Source: JAZKSG01 sp036626215
GTDB lineage: Archaea > Thermoplasmatota > E2 > DHVEG-1
DNA length: 12,989 nucleotides
Assembly: GCA_036626215.1 (NCBI GenBank)
Contig: JAZKSG010000033.1
Coordinates: 1-12,989 of the forward strand
Direction: 5' to 3'
Shown here: positions 1 through 5,167 of the stretch, in pieces
How the letters are laid out: the number at the start of each line of letters is the position of its first letter
Position numbering within the stretch: the first letter of the stretch is position 1
Translations under genes and position numbers: made by a program
Notes under the pieces: generated by a model
What the model was told of the DNA's origin: nothing
Database searches by the model: none
The model's input: only the letters and a program-made list of their open reading frames with translations

Positions 1-43
1 AAAAAAAATAAAGGAATATTTTTTATGAGGGATTAAGGATTTG

Positions 44-80
44 AACCTCTTTCCAACAAAAAAGAAAGAAAAGAGAGGTT
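44..80 (-). terminator. Probable hairpin and U-rich end of the secreted-protein gene
   Basis: Just downstream of the stop codon at 88-90, the minus strand can pair AACCTCTcTTT (about 70-80) with AAAGAGGTT (44-52), with a one-base bulge. The loop is pyrimidine-rich with long T runs. This suits transcript termination in an archaeon, where T tracts matter more than the stem. The right arm overlaps a tRNA T-arm-like sequence (see findings), so the hairpin could be coincidental. Confidence 0.4.
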
Positions 81-87
81 GGGGGTT

Positions 88-882
88 TTAGTTTCCTTCC
101 ATCCAGAAATCACTTTGGCCTATGGATATTCCATCATTGTATGTCCAAGATTCGGTATGACTTCCACCGTTTGGTAGTTCCCAGCCGTCTCCTTTGAGAT
201 AGTTGAAACCAGTACCAAAGAGAGTAGTGCTTCCTGAGCCTACTGCTTCAACTCCGCAATTAGTGTAGCATCCACAACCTTTTCCGAATTCGAAACTACT
301 TCCGCCTGCTTCTTCACTCATTGAAGTTACTGCTGCATTTCCGCTGCTGCCAAATACGTGAACATCTGCTCCATCATCGTCAGAATCCCAGAGAGTATGT
401 CTTATTTCGTAGTTAGAACCGCTAGCGAAAAACTGATCGTTACTGTTGAATTTATACTCGCAATTTCTCATACTTGCAAAATTTGAACCGGATCTGTACT
501 TCATCCCAGCGTAACCATTGTCAGAAGAGACATATGAATAGGATTTTTGTCCTGCAGGGCCATACATTGACTCTTTAGAATCAGTTCTATCAAATTCAAA
601 TGATATCCGTCCTCCGTTGTTAACTCTTGCATCAACATTTGCATTCACATTGTCAACCCCATAGGAATAAGGATTATTGTCCTTATCGGCTGCGTTAAAT
701 TCTCCTTCAATAAAATTTCCTTTGGTTTTCATCCAAACGTCTGCGTCATCTCCTGCGTTAAAATACTCAGATAAATTTCCACTACCACTCCATTCTGAAT
801 GGAATGTAGTTTCTGCACTGGCAAAACCTGAAAGTCCTAGAAAACAAAATGCTACGAGTCCTGCAATCAATATTTTTTTCAT
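88..882 (-). CDS. Secreted hypothetical protein with signal peptide
   Basis: I do not recognise this 264-aa protein. The first 23 residues form a clear signal peptide: two lysines, a hydrophobic stretch (about residues 4-20) and an A-S-A cleavage site before Glu24. The mature part is acidic, rich in Gly, Ser, Asn and aromatic residues, and has no further membrane segment, so it is probably an exported beta-rich protein that is released or loosely surface-bound. Cysteines are few; a C-G-C-x3-C cluster near residue 200 could form disulfides or bind metal. I chose the ATG at 880-882 over a GTG at 895-897 because GGAGGTGA (894-901) is a strong ribosome binding site for the ATG and overlaps the GTG. 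The gene is monocistronic, is richer in G+C than its flanks, and has a long structured leader. No enzymatic motif is visible. Confidence 0.8.
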   Translation of the reverse strand: MKKILIAGLVAFCFLGLSGFASAETTFHSEWSGSGNLSEYFNAGDDADVWMKTKGNFIEGEFNAADKDNNPYSYGVDNVNANVDARVNNGGRISFEFDRTDSKESMYGPAGQKSYSYVSSDNGYAGMKYRSGSNFASMRNCEYKFNSNDQFFASGSNYEIRHTLWDSDDDGADVHVFGSSGNAAVTSMSEEAGGSSFEFGKGCGCYTNCGVEAVGSGSTTLFGTGFNYLKGDGWELPNGGSHTESWTYNDGISIGQSDFWMEGN

Positions 883-894
883 TTTTTCTTTTGT

Positions 895-917
895 CACCTC
901 CTACACATTTAGAGGTG
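895..917 (-). promoter_or_regulatory. Hairpin masking the ribosome binding site of the secreted-protein gene
   Basis: On the minus strand CACCTC (917-912) pairs perfectly with GAGGTG (900-895), leaving an 11-nt loop. The second arm is most of the Shine-Dalgarno sequence GGAGGTGA (901-894). When closed, this stem would hide the ribosome site, so translation may depend on it opening. Confidence 0.45.
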
Positions 918-989
918 TGGTTTTACTTCTGCTTTAACTTCTTTTCATAACGGCGGAGTGCAAAGCCGAGTATCTCACGCCTTTTTGAC

Positions 990-1009
990 TGTGCGAACAT
1001 GTTCACACA
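990..1009. repeat. Near-perfect 20-bp palindrome in the leader
   Basis: The half-site TGTGCGAACA is followed by TGTTCACACA. Nine of ten base pairs match; the tenth is a G-U pair in the minus-strand RNA. It could be a stem-loop of the leader RNA or a dimeric repressor operator. It lies about 20-40 bp downstream of the expected transcript start. Confidence 0.5.
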
Positions 1010-1047
1010 AAACGTTTGTAGTCCGCACCCCACATATATATTGTAGC

Positions 1048-1061
1048 ATTTATATATATTT
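1048..1061 (-). promoter_or_regulatory. TATA box of the secreted-protein gene
   Basis: The minus strand reads AAATATATATAAAT, preceded by CCG, like an archaeal BRE/TATA element. It is the best TATA match upstream of the gene and predicts a start near 1030, exactly where the GC-rich leader begins. Confidence 0.5.
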
Positions 1062-1215
1062 CGGTTATTAAATATAAAATAAGCTAAACAAACATAAACA
1101 AAAAAATAATTTATTAAATAAAATAAAAATGGATATAAACACAAAACTAAAAAAACAATTATTATTTTAAAATAAAAAAACTTAAAACACCAACCAAAAT
1201 TCTTCTATCAGAAAG
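1062..1215. other. Very AT-rich divergent intergenic spacer
   Basis: This stretch between the two divergent genes is almost entirely A and T and must carry the promoter of the plus-strand ATPase gene, for example TTATTTTAAAATAA near 1161-1174 or TTAAAAC near 1190. No convincing gene lies in it; the open frame crossing it on the minus strand has low-complexity Phe/Tyr/Ile composition typical of chance AT-rich translation. Confidence 0.5.
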
Positions 1216-2031
1216 ATGACTAAAAAAATATTAATCACAGGAACACAGAGAGATGCAGGAAAAACCACAATAGCATGCAGCATACTATCCTTCCTAAACA
1301 AAAACAACATATCCAGCTGCGGTTTTAAACCAAAAGCAGGAAACTCATTCTGGTACGACTTCGACATAATCTCAGAAACACTAAAACAAGGACGACTATA
1401 CGGAAACGACGCAAAACAACTAAAAAAATATTCAAAAACAAAAATACAGGAAGAAAACATATCACCAATACATAGACTATGGACTGAAAAAATAACACCA
1501 CGCTATGGACAAGGAGTACCCGGTTTCATTTTAGACCGAATCACTCTAGATAAAAAAACTCTGATAATAAAAAATGAAGACTCATTTAACAAATTCAGTG
1601 GAAACAGTTTATTTGATAAAATAATGAACGAGAGTGAGATAAAAACAGTCTCTAACCTCAAAGAATACAACAAGCTGATAAAAAAATACTATAACAAGGC
1701 TATAAAGACAAACCACGATAAACACATTAAAAACCATGACGCAATAATATATGAAAGCTACCGCGACATAGCACTCCCATGGAAAAACCTATCTGAAGTA
1801 GATCTGGTTTTAACAGTAAAACCATGGATAATCTATGTATACAACGGACGGAGATATCTGAAATCGGTTGAGATGAACCAGAAATACAACGAAGTAAAAA
1901 CAGATACAGTAACAGATTTTATAAAACCAATAGGAAAAATTGAGATACCTGCATTGACAGAGGACAAAGTTGAAAAAATACAGGAGAACAAAAGATATAA
2001 CCGCTTTTTGAGAGAAATATCTCTAGATTAA
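1216..2031 (+). CDS. P-loop ATPase of BioD/CobQ-like (SIMIBI) type, function unknown
   Basis: A 271-aa protein opening with a beta strand and the Walker A loop G-T-Q-R-D-A-G-K-T-T (residues 9-18), the form seen in dethiobiotin synthetase, cobyrinate amidase-type and MinD-like ATPases. A later hydrophobic strand ending in Y-E-S-Y-R-D (about residue 185) is a possible Walker B region, followed by S-E-V-D-L-V-L-T-V. The rest is Lys/Asn/Ile-rich and not recognisable. No amidotransferase, metal-cluster or membrane domain is present. It resembles small uncharacterised P-loop ATPases annotated in archaea, but I cannot name a substrate. The ATG at 1216 follows only a weak A/G-rich sequence (AGAAAG), so the mRNA may have a very short leader. 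It is convergent with the redox array and seems unconnected to it. Confidence 0.75.
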   Translation: MTKKILITGTQRDAGKTTIACSILSFLNKNNISSCGFKPKAGNSFWYDFDIISETLKQGRLYGNDAKQLKKYSKTKIQEENISPIHRLWTEKITPRYGQGVPGFILDRITLDKKTLIIKNEDSFNKFSGNSLFDKIMNESEIKTVSNLKEYNKLIKKYYNKAIKTNHDKHIKNHDAIIYESYRDIALPWKNLSEVDLVLTVKPWIIYVYNGRRYLKSVEMNQKYNEVKTDTVTDFIKPIGKIEIPALTEDKVEKIQENKRYNRFLREISLD

Positions 2032-2045
2032 AAAAAGATTTTTTT
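2030..2045. terminator. Bidirectional A7/T7 terminator between convergent genes
   Basis: Seven A, then GA, then seven T sit between the stop at 2029-2031 and the minus-strand stop at 2052-2054. Each strand therefore shows a seven-T run just past its gene, which is the usual archaeal intrinsic termination signal. The stem itself is too weak and its loop too short to matter. Confidence 0.6.
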
Positions 2046-2051
2046 AGAGTT

Positions 2052-2555
2052 TTATATAAATTTTTCAAATCGTTCTTTTTTAGCTTTACAAATAGGGCAT
2101 ATCTCCGGTGGTTCATCTCTCGCACAGAGATAACCGCAGACTCTACAACGCCAAACAGGTTTTGAAAGAGAATCTATGGAGCCAGCTTCTTCTTTATTTT
2201 TTCTTTTAAACTGAGGTCTTTCCTCACGAGGGGGGCGTCTCTCAGGTATAGAACCAATTTCTTTTTCTCCATCCATCACTGCTTTTGATACATATAAACC
2301 GCAGTAACAAGTCCCGTATTCGTTTAAATCAGCATCGCGATAATCACAGGGACATATTATATCTAGGTCTTCTTTTTTGTCTCCCTCCGCTAGACGACAT
2401 GGACATGCCCGATAACCGTAACGTTCCTCGTTTTCCAATAAACCCTTTACTAATTCCTTAGTGAATTCTTCATCAGGGTTGAGATGATAGCCGCCTTCTT
2501 CAGCTTCTCTATATAGCTTTTTATAAAGCTCATCTACTTCTCTTTTGGAAACCAT
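2052..2555 (-). CDS. Ferredoxin-disulfide (FTR-like) reductase catalytic chain fused to a rubredoxin domain
   Basis: A 167-aa protein with two parts. Residues 1-95 are a ferredoxin:thioredoxin reductase catalytic-chain domain with three Cys-x-Cys pairs (C51-P-C53, C68-P-C70, C83-Y-C85), which bind a 4Fe-4S cluster next to an active-site disulfide. After a charged linker, residues 135-167 are a rubrerythrin-type rubredoxin domain (C137-x2-C140, C153-x2-C156). FTR homologues with an appended rubredoxin are known in Methanosarcina-type archaea as ferredoxin-disulfide reductases; they pass electrons from ferredoxin to protein disulfides. It follows a glutaredoxin-like gene by 13 bp, its likely partner. 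I start at the ATG 2553-2555: longer in-frame starts overlap the glutaredoxin gene and add residues foreign to the family. The ribosome site is weak, so translation is probably coupled. It ends the redox array. Confidence 0.85.
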   Translation of the reverse strand: MVSKREVDELYKKLYREAEEGGYHLNPDEEFTKELVKGLLENEERYGYRACPCRLAEGDKKEDLDIICPCDYRDADLNEYGTCYCGLYVSKAVMDGEKEIGSIPERRPPREERPQFKRKNKEEAGSIDSLSKPVWRCRVCGYLCARDEPPEICPICKAKKERFEKFI

Positions 2556-2568
2556 CTTAAATTCAACT

Positions 2569-2850
2569 CTATCCTTCAAGTTTATCTCTAATTTTATCTT
2601 CTTTAAAACCCACCACGGTCTCTCCATCAATCACCAATGTAGGGAATGAAAATTTGGAATTATGCTTTTTAATCTCTTCTTTAACTGATTCTTTTTCTTC
2701 TCCATCTAATTTGTCGACATAGATATAACTATATTTTACTCCGAGATCATCTAACAGATTTTTGGTTCTTCGACACCATACACAAGTACTAAGAGCGTAT
2801 AACATTATTTTTCCTTTATCTTCTCCTTCAACTATTTCCATATCAACCAT
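2569..2850 (-). CDS. Glutaredoxin-like / NrdH-type redoxin
   Basis: A 93-aa thioredoxin-fold protein. The redox motif C23-V-W-C26 follows the first beta strand (I-M-L-Y-A-L), and the cis-proline signature F-P-T (residues 69-71) precedes V-I-D-G-E-T-V-V-G-F, as in glutaredoxins and NrdH redoxins. Both active-site cysteines are present, so dithiol chemistry is expected in the cytoplasm. The start ATG has AGGTGA seven bases upstream. It sits 14 bp after the nitroreductase and 13 bp before the FTR-rubredoxin gene. The natural reading is ferredoxin to FTR-like reductase to this redoxin, and then to a ribonucleotide reductase or other disulfide target; the target is not in the window. Confidence 0.85.
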   Translation of the reverse strand: MVDMEIVEGEDKGKIMLYALSTCVWCRRTKNLLDDLGVKYSYIYVDKLDGEEKESVKEEIKKHNSKFSFPTLVIDGETVVGFKEDKIRDKLEG

Positions 2851-2864
2851 TCTTTTTTCACCTA

Positions 2865-3422
2865 TTATTTATATCTGTTATGATACACAAATTTTTCTTC
2901 TGATAAACGCTTAGGTCTACCGTTTTTCTCCACTTTTTTCTGTTTTTCACTCAACTCCGGTTTAATTTCCTCTGAGTGTTTACCCACTATGACAAGAGTT
3001 ATGATGTTCATCTCATCAGGAATGCTAAGAACGCTCCTAGTTTTTTTAGGGCTATAACCTGCTATTGGATGAGCTACCAAACCCAGTTCAGTTGCTCTAA
3101 GAACTAAAAAACCTGTCGCTAATCCAGTGTCAAAAAGGTAGTATTCCCGATCGTATATAACACAGTCGTCATCTTTTTTACAAAAAACCGCTATGATCAT
3201 AGAAGCGTTTTTAGCCCATTCGTTTCCATCAGATAAAACACTATACATCTGTTTTAACACATCTGGGTCATAAACGAAGACATATCTCCACGGTTGGTTG
3301 TTAAAACAAGAAGGAGATAAAGAAGCATGATAAGCAAGATCTTCTACTAATTCCTTAGTTATATCAACTTTTTCAAGGGATCTATATGCTCTCCTTTTTT
3401 CTATACTACCTTTAACATCCAT
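2865..3422 (-). CDS. Nitroreductase-family FMN oxidoreductase
   Basis: A 185-aa single-domain nitroreductase-fold protein. R-R-A-Y-R-S-L (about residues 9-15) is the FMN-phosphate-binding R-R-S-x-R motif, and S-P-S-C-F-N-N-Q-P-W-R-Y (about 35-46) is the family's S-x-x-N-x-Q-P-W core. A G-Y-S-P-K-K-T-R segment lies near residue 122. The family uses NAD(P)H and FMN, normally as a homodimer, to reduce nitro compounds, quinones or flavins; the substrate here is unknown. It differs from the SagB-type neighbour, from which it is separated by 41 bp. A TATA-like sequence at the end of that gene suggests this gene may also have its own transcript together with the two redoxin genes downstream. Confidence 0.85.
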   Translation of the reverse strand: MDVKGSIEKRRAYRSLEKVDITKELVEDLAYHASLSPSCFNNQPWRYVFVYDPDVLKQMYSVLSDGNEWAKNASMIIAVFCKKDDDCVIYDREYYLFDTGLATGFLVLRATELGLVAHPIAGYSPKKTRSVLSIPDEMNIITLVIVGKHSEEIKPELSEKQKKVEKNGRPKRLSEEKFVYHNRYK

Positions 3423-3463
3423 AAAAACTATTCCAACTTATCAAATTTTTTTTAGACATATTT

Positions 3464-3471
3464 TTATAAAG
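3464..3471 (-). promoter_or_regulatory. Possible internal promoter (TATA box) for the nitroreductase-redoxin genes
   Basis: The minus strand reads TTTATAAA over the last codons of the SagB-type gene, 42 bp or more ahead of the nitroreductase ATG. It predicts a transcript start near 3440 and a leader of about 18 nt holding the weak GGAA ribosome site. In AT-rich DNA this could be chance. Confidence 0.3.
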
Positions 3472-4207
3472 GGTTTCCGACCACGCTTGCATATATCATA
3501 CTTTCTTCTTTGCCATCAACATCTATTATATCGTTAACCTTTTCATCATATAAAGCAGCTATTTGACAGCTACCAAGACCTAGGCTTGTTGAAGCTAACG
3601 CAAGGTTTTCAGCTATATGCCCTGCGTCAAGGTAAATATATCTATATGCTCTTTGTCCATAGCGGTATTTAGTTCTATCAAAGATAGCTGACCAGATGAA
3701 TACCACCGACGCATAGCCACATTTTTTTTGACCCATAGCAGCCGAGATGATTTCATCTCTAAAATCCCCAGTTTTAAGTTTCTCTAACTCATGTTTTTGA
3801 ACAGAATAATGATAAACACCTTGTTCAACATCTTCAACATTGTTTACCAAAAGATATGTTTCAACAGGATAACATGCACCTGCAGAGGGAGCGGTACGAA
3901 ATTCAAATCCTTTTTCGTCTCGCTCTCGACCTGTGGAAGCCCAAAGAAGATAAGATAAATACTGTTTAGATAATGGTTCATCTGAAAATTTCCTTATACT
4001 TTTACGGTTGTGTAACACTTGATCAAAGCTAACATCTGGTTTAACAGCATCATGGTTTAAACTAATTTTTTCAGCATCAGGATAATTTTTGTACAAACCA
4101 GGTTTAGAAACATCTGCCTCATGCGTCAAATTATCAGAGGGCGAACATTTAGTTTCTCTTTGGAACATTTCCCCAACTTTTTCCTCTTTCAAAACTTTAA
4201 CCACCAT
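3464..4207 (-). CDS. SagB-type NAD(P)H/FMN oxidoreductase (ThcOx-like nitroreductase family)
   Basis: A 247-aa member of the SagB-type branch of the nitroreductase fold. Recognisable are an N-terminal F-x-R-E-T-K segment (about 15-20), N-R-K-S-I-R-K-F near residue 67 (FMN phosphate), R-T-A-P-S-A-G-A-C-Y-P-V-E near 104-116, a Y-R-Y-I-Y-L-D-A-G-H-I-A-E-N helix around 190, and L-G-L-G-S-C near 210. In bacteria SagB and ThcOx oxidise azolines to azoles in peptide natural products, but many archaeal stand-alone homologues have no such context. Here no cyclodehydratase, YcaO or precursor peptide is nearby; the gene lies 24 bp after sufB. A role in Fe-S or redox maintenance is therefore inferred. 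The start is uncertain: the ATG at 4207 has no clear ribosome site, and a second ATG 13 codons in is better placed. Confidence 0.8.
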   Translation of the reverse strand: MVVKVLKEEKVGEMFQRETKCSPSDNLTHEADVSKPGLYKNYPDAEKISLNHDAVKPDVSFDQVLHNRKSIRKFSDEPLSKQYLSYLLWASTGRERDEKGFEFRTAPSAGACYPVETYLLVNNVEDVEQGVYHYSVQKHELEKLKTGDFRDEIISAAMGQKKCGYASVVFIWSAIFDRTKYRYGQRAYRYIYLDAGHIAENLALASTSLGLGSCQIAALYDEKVNDIIDVDGKEESMIYASVVGNPL

Positions 4208-4231
4208 ACAAAGATTATTTTAACAACTTAT

Positions 4232-5167
4232 TTAGCTTAAAAGACCTTGGATGATCAACTCGGTTGCCTCATCCTCTGACAGTCCCCGGGACATCAGCGT
4301 TTGTAGTTGTTTAGAATCAACACTCCCCAAAGATGCCTCATGCGTTATATGCGCCTTAGGGTTACTAACCTCCACGATAGGGATAGCACTAACAACACCA
4401 TCATCTTTGATTATCTCTTTACAATCTACATGTCCACGTGCATATGCACCTGAAGCAGTAAGTTTGTTGTATACCTCCGCCTTTGCTTTTTCTCTAGCAG
4501 CCACCCGAGAGTTAAGGAACCCTTTTGAACGATCCCCGTTCAGATGACCTATTTCTTTGATTTTGACGACATCGTCACCTTTAGCGTTTATACGAGTAAC
4601 CATCTCCAAGACGCTGTTTTTTTCACATTGAGTTTCATAATCTATATCTATAACTCCAGCTCTGCCTTTCAAAAGCTCAAACTCTGTGTAAAAACGAGCG
4701 TTTTCATCAAGATATATGTCGGCTTTAGGGACAACCTTAACACCGCCAGATTTTCCATGGATATGACGTTCAAAATAAGAATAACTAGCGTTTTTACCAA
4801 TGTTTATCTCTGCATCCATAACATGTTTTAAATCCGTTGCTTTAGGAAAAGCACAATGCGCCAATATACTTACTGAAGAGTTTTCCTCAGCGGTTATATC
4901 CATCACCAGATGCTGCTCTCCCTCCTGTATCATCATACCAAAACACATATGGACAGGATGCTCAATTTCCGTATCTTTTTCAATAACCACTTTTACTTTT
5001 ACATGATCCTCTTTTTCCTCAACATCAATTTTTAAACCTGGTACATCATGAGATCTAACAACTTTATGATGATGAATAAAAATATGAGCTATATCGGGAT
5101 TGTTGAAAACATCTACATCAGCAACATCAGATAAACTCTGCGCCAAAGACTCATCTTCTTTATTCAA
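4232..5167 (-). CDS. sufB: SufB-family Fe-S cluster scaffold protein
   Basis: A 311-aa protein of the SufB/SufD family, in the short form usual for archaea. Repeating beta-helix strands fill the middle, and the C-terminal signature T-H-E-A-S-L-G-S-V-D (about 275-284) with Q-L-Q-T-L-M-S-R-G-L-S-E-D-E-A is diagnostic. With SufC it builds Fe-S clusters. The cysteines are C75, C105, C181 and C249; the segment where long bacterial SufB proteins carry a catalytic Cys reads K-D-D-G-V-V-S-A here, so C249 (H-V-D-C-K-E) is the more likely ligand, if any. The start is a TTG at 5165-5167: GGAGGT lies eight bases upstream and the codon overlaps the sufC stop by four bases (TTGA), so translation is coupled. 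No sufD, sufS or sufU is next to it. Confidence 0.93.
   Translation of the reverse strand: MNKEDESLAQSLSDVADVDVFNNPDIAHIFIHHHKVVRSHDVPGLKIDVEEKEDHVKVKVVIEKDTEIEHPVHMCFGMMIQEGEQHLVMDITAEENSSVSILAHCAFPKATDLKHVMDAEINIGKNASYSYFERHIHGKSGGVKVVPKADIYLDENARFYTEFELLKGRAGVIDIDYETQCEKNSVLEMVTRINAKGDDVVKIKEIGHLNGDRSKGFLNSRVAAREKAKAEVYNKLTASGAYARGHVDCKEIIKDDGVVSAIPIVEVSNPKAHITHEASLGSVDSKQLQTLMSRGLSEDEATELIIQGLLS

Larger units (their letters stand above)
883..1031 (-). promoter_or_regulatory. Long structured 5' leader, candidate cis-regulatory RNA
   Basis: If transcription starts about 25 bp below the TATA box at 1048-1061, the mRNA begins near 1030 and carries a leader of about 145 nt. The part 951-1030 is about 52 percent G+C, while the adjoining 1041-1140 is about 14 percent. 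The RNA can fold with GGGGUGC (1031-1025) pairing to GCACUCC (961-955), enclosing a hairpin at 990-1009. A competing stem, GGCGUGAG with CUCCGCC (981-974 with 958-952), shares bases with the first. A last hairpin (917-895) covers the ribosome binding site. I see no match to a riboswitch class I know; the function is inferred from structure only. Confidence 0.45.

Noticed and set aside
950..985. Resemblance to part of a c-di-GMP-I (GEMM) riboswitch on the plus strand (GCAAAGCC)
   Set aside because: Only one short block matches; the second conserved arm is missing and it is on the wrong strand for the adjacent gene 88-882.
952..985. Rho-independent terminator on the plus strand (GGCGGAG stem followed by TTTTT)
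   Set aside because: No plus-strand gene lies upstream in the window; the stem is better explained as part of the minus-strand leader.
923..1144. 73-codon minus-strand frame crossing the divergent spacer
   Set aside because: Its first half is low-complexity Phe/Tyr/Ile/Asn from AT-rich DNA, crosses the predicted TATA box, and has no ribosome site. Only the last 25 codons are kept as a weak uORF candidate.
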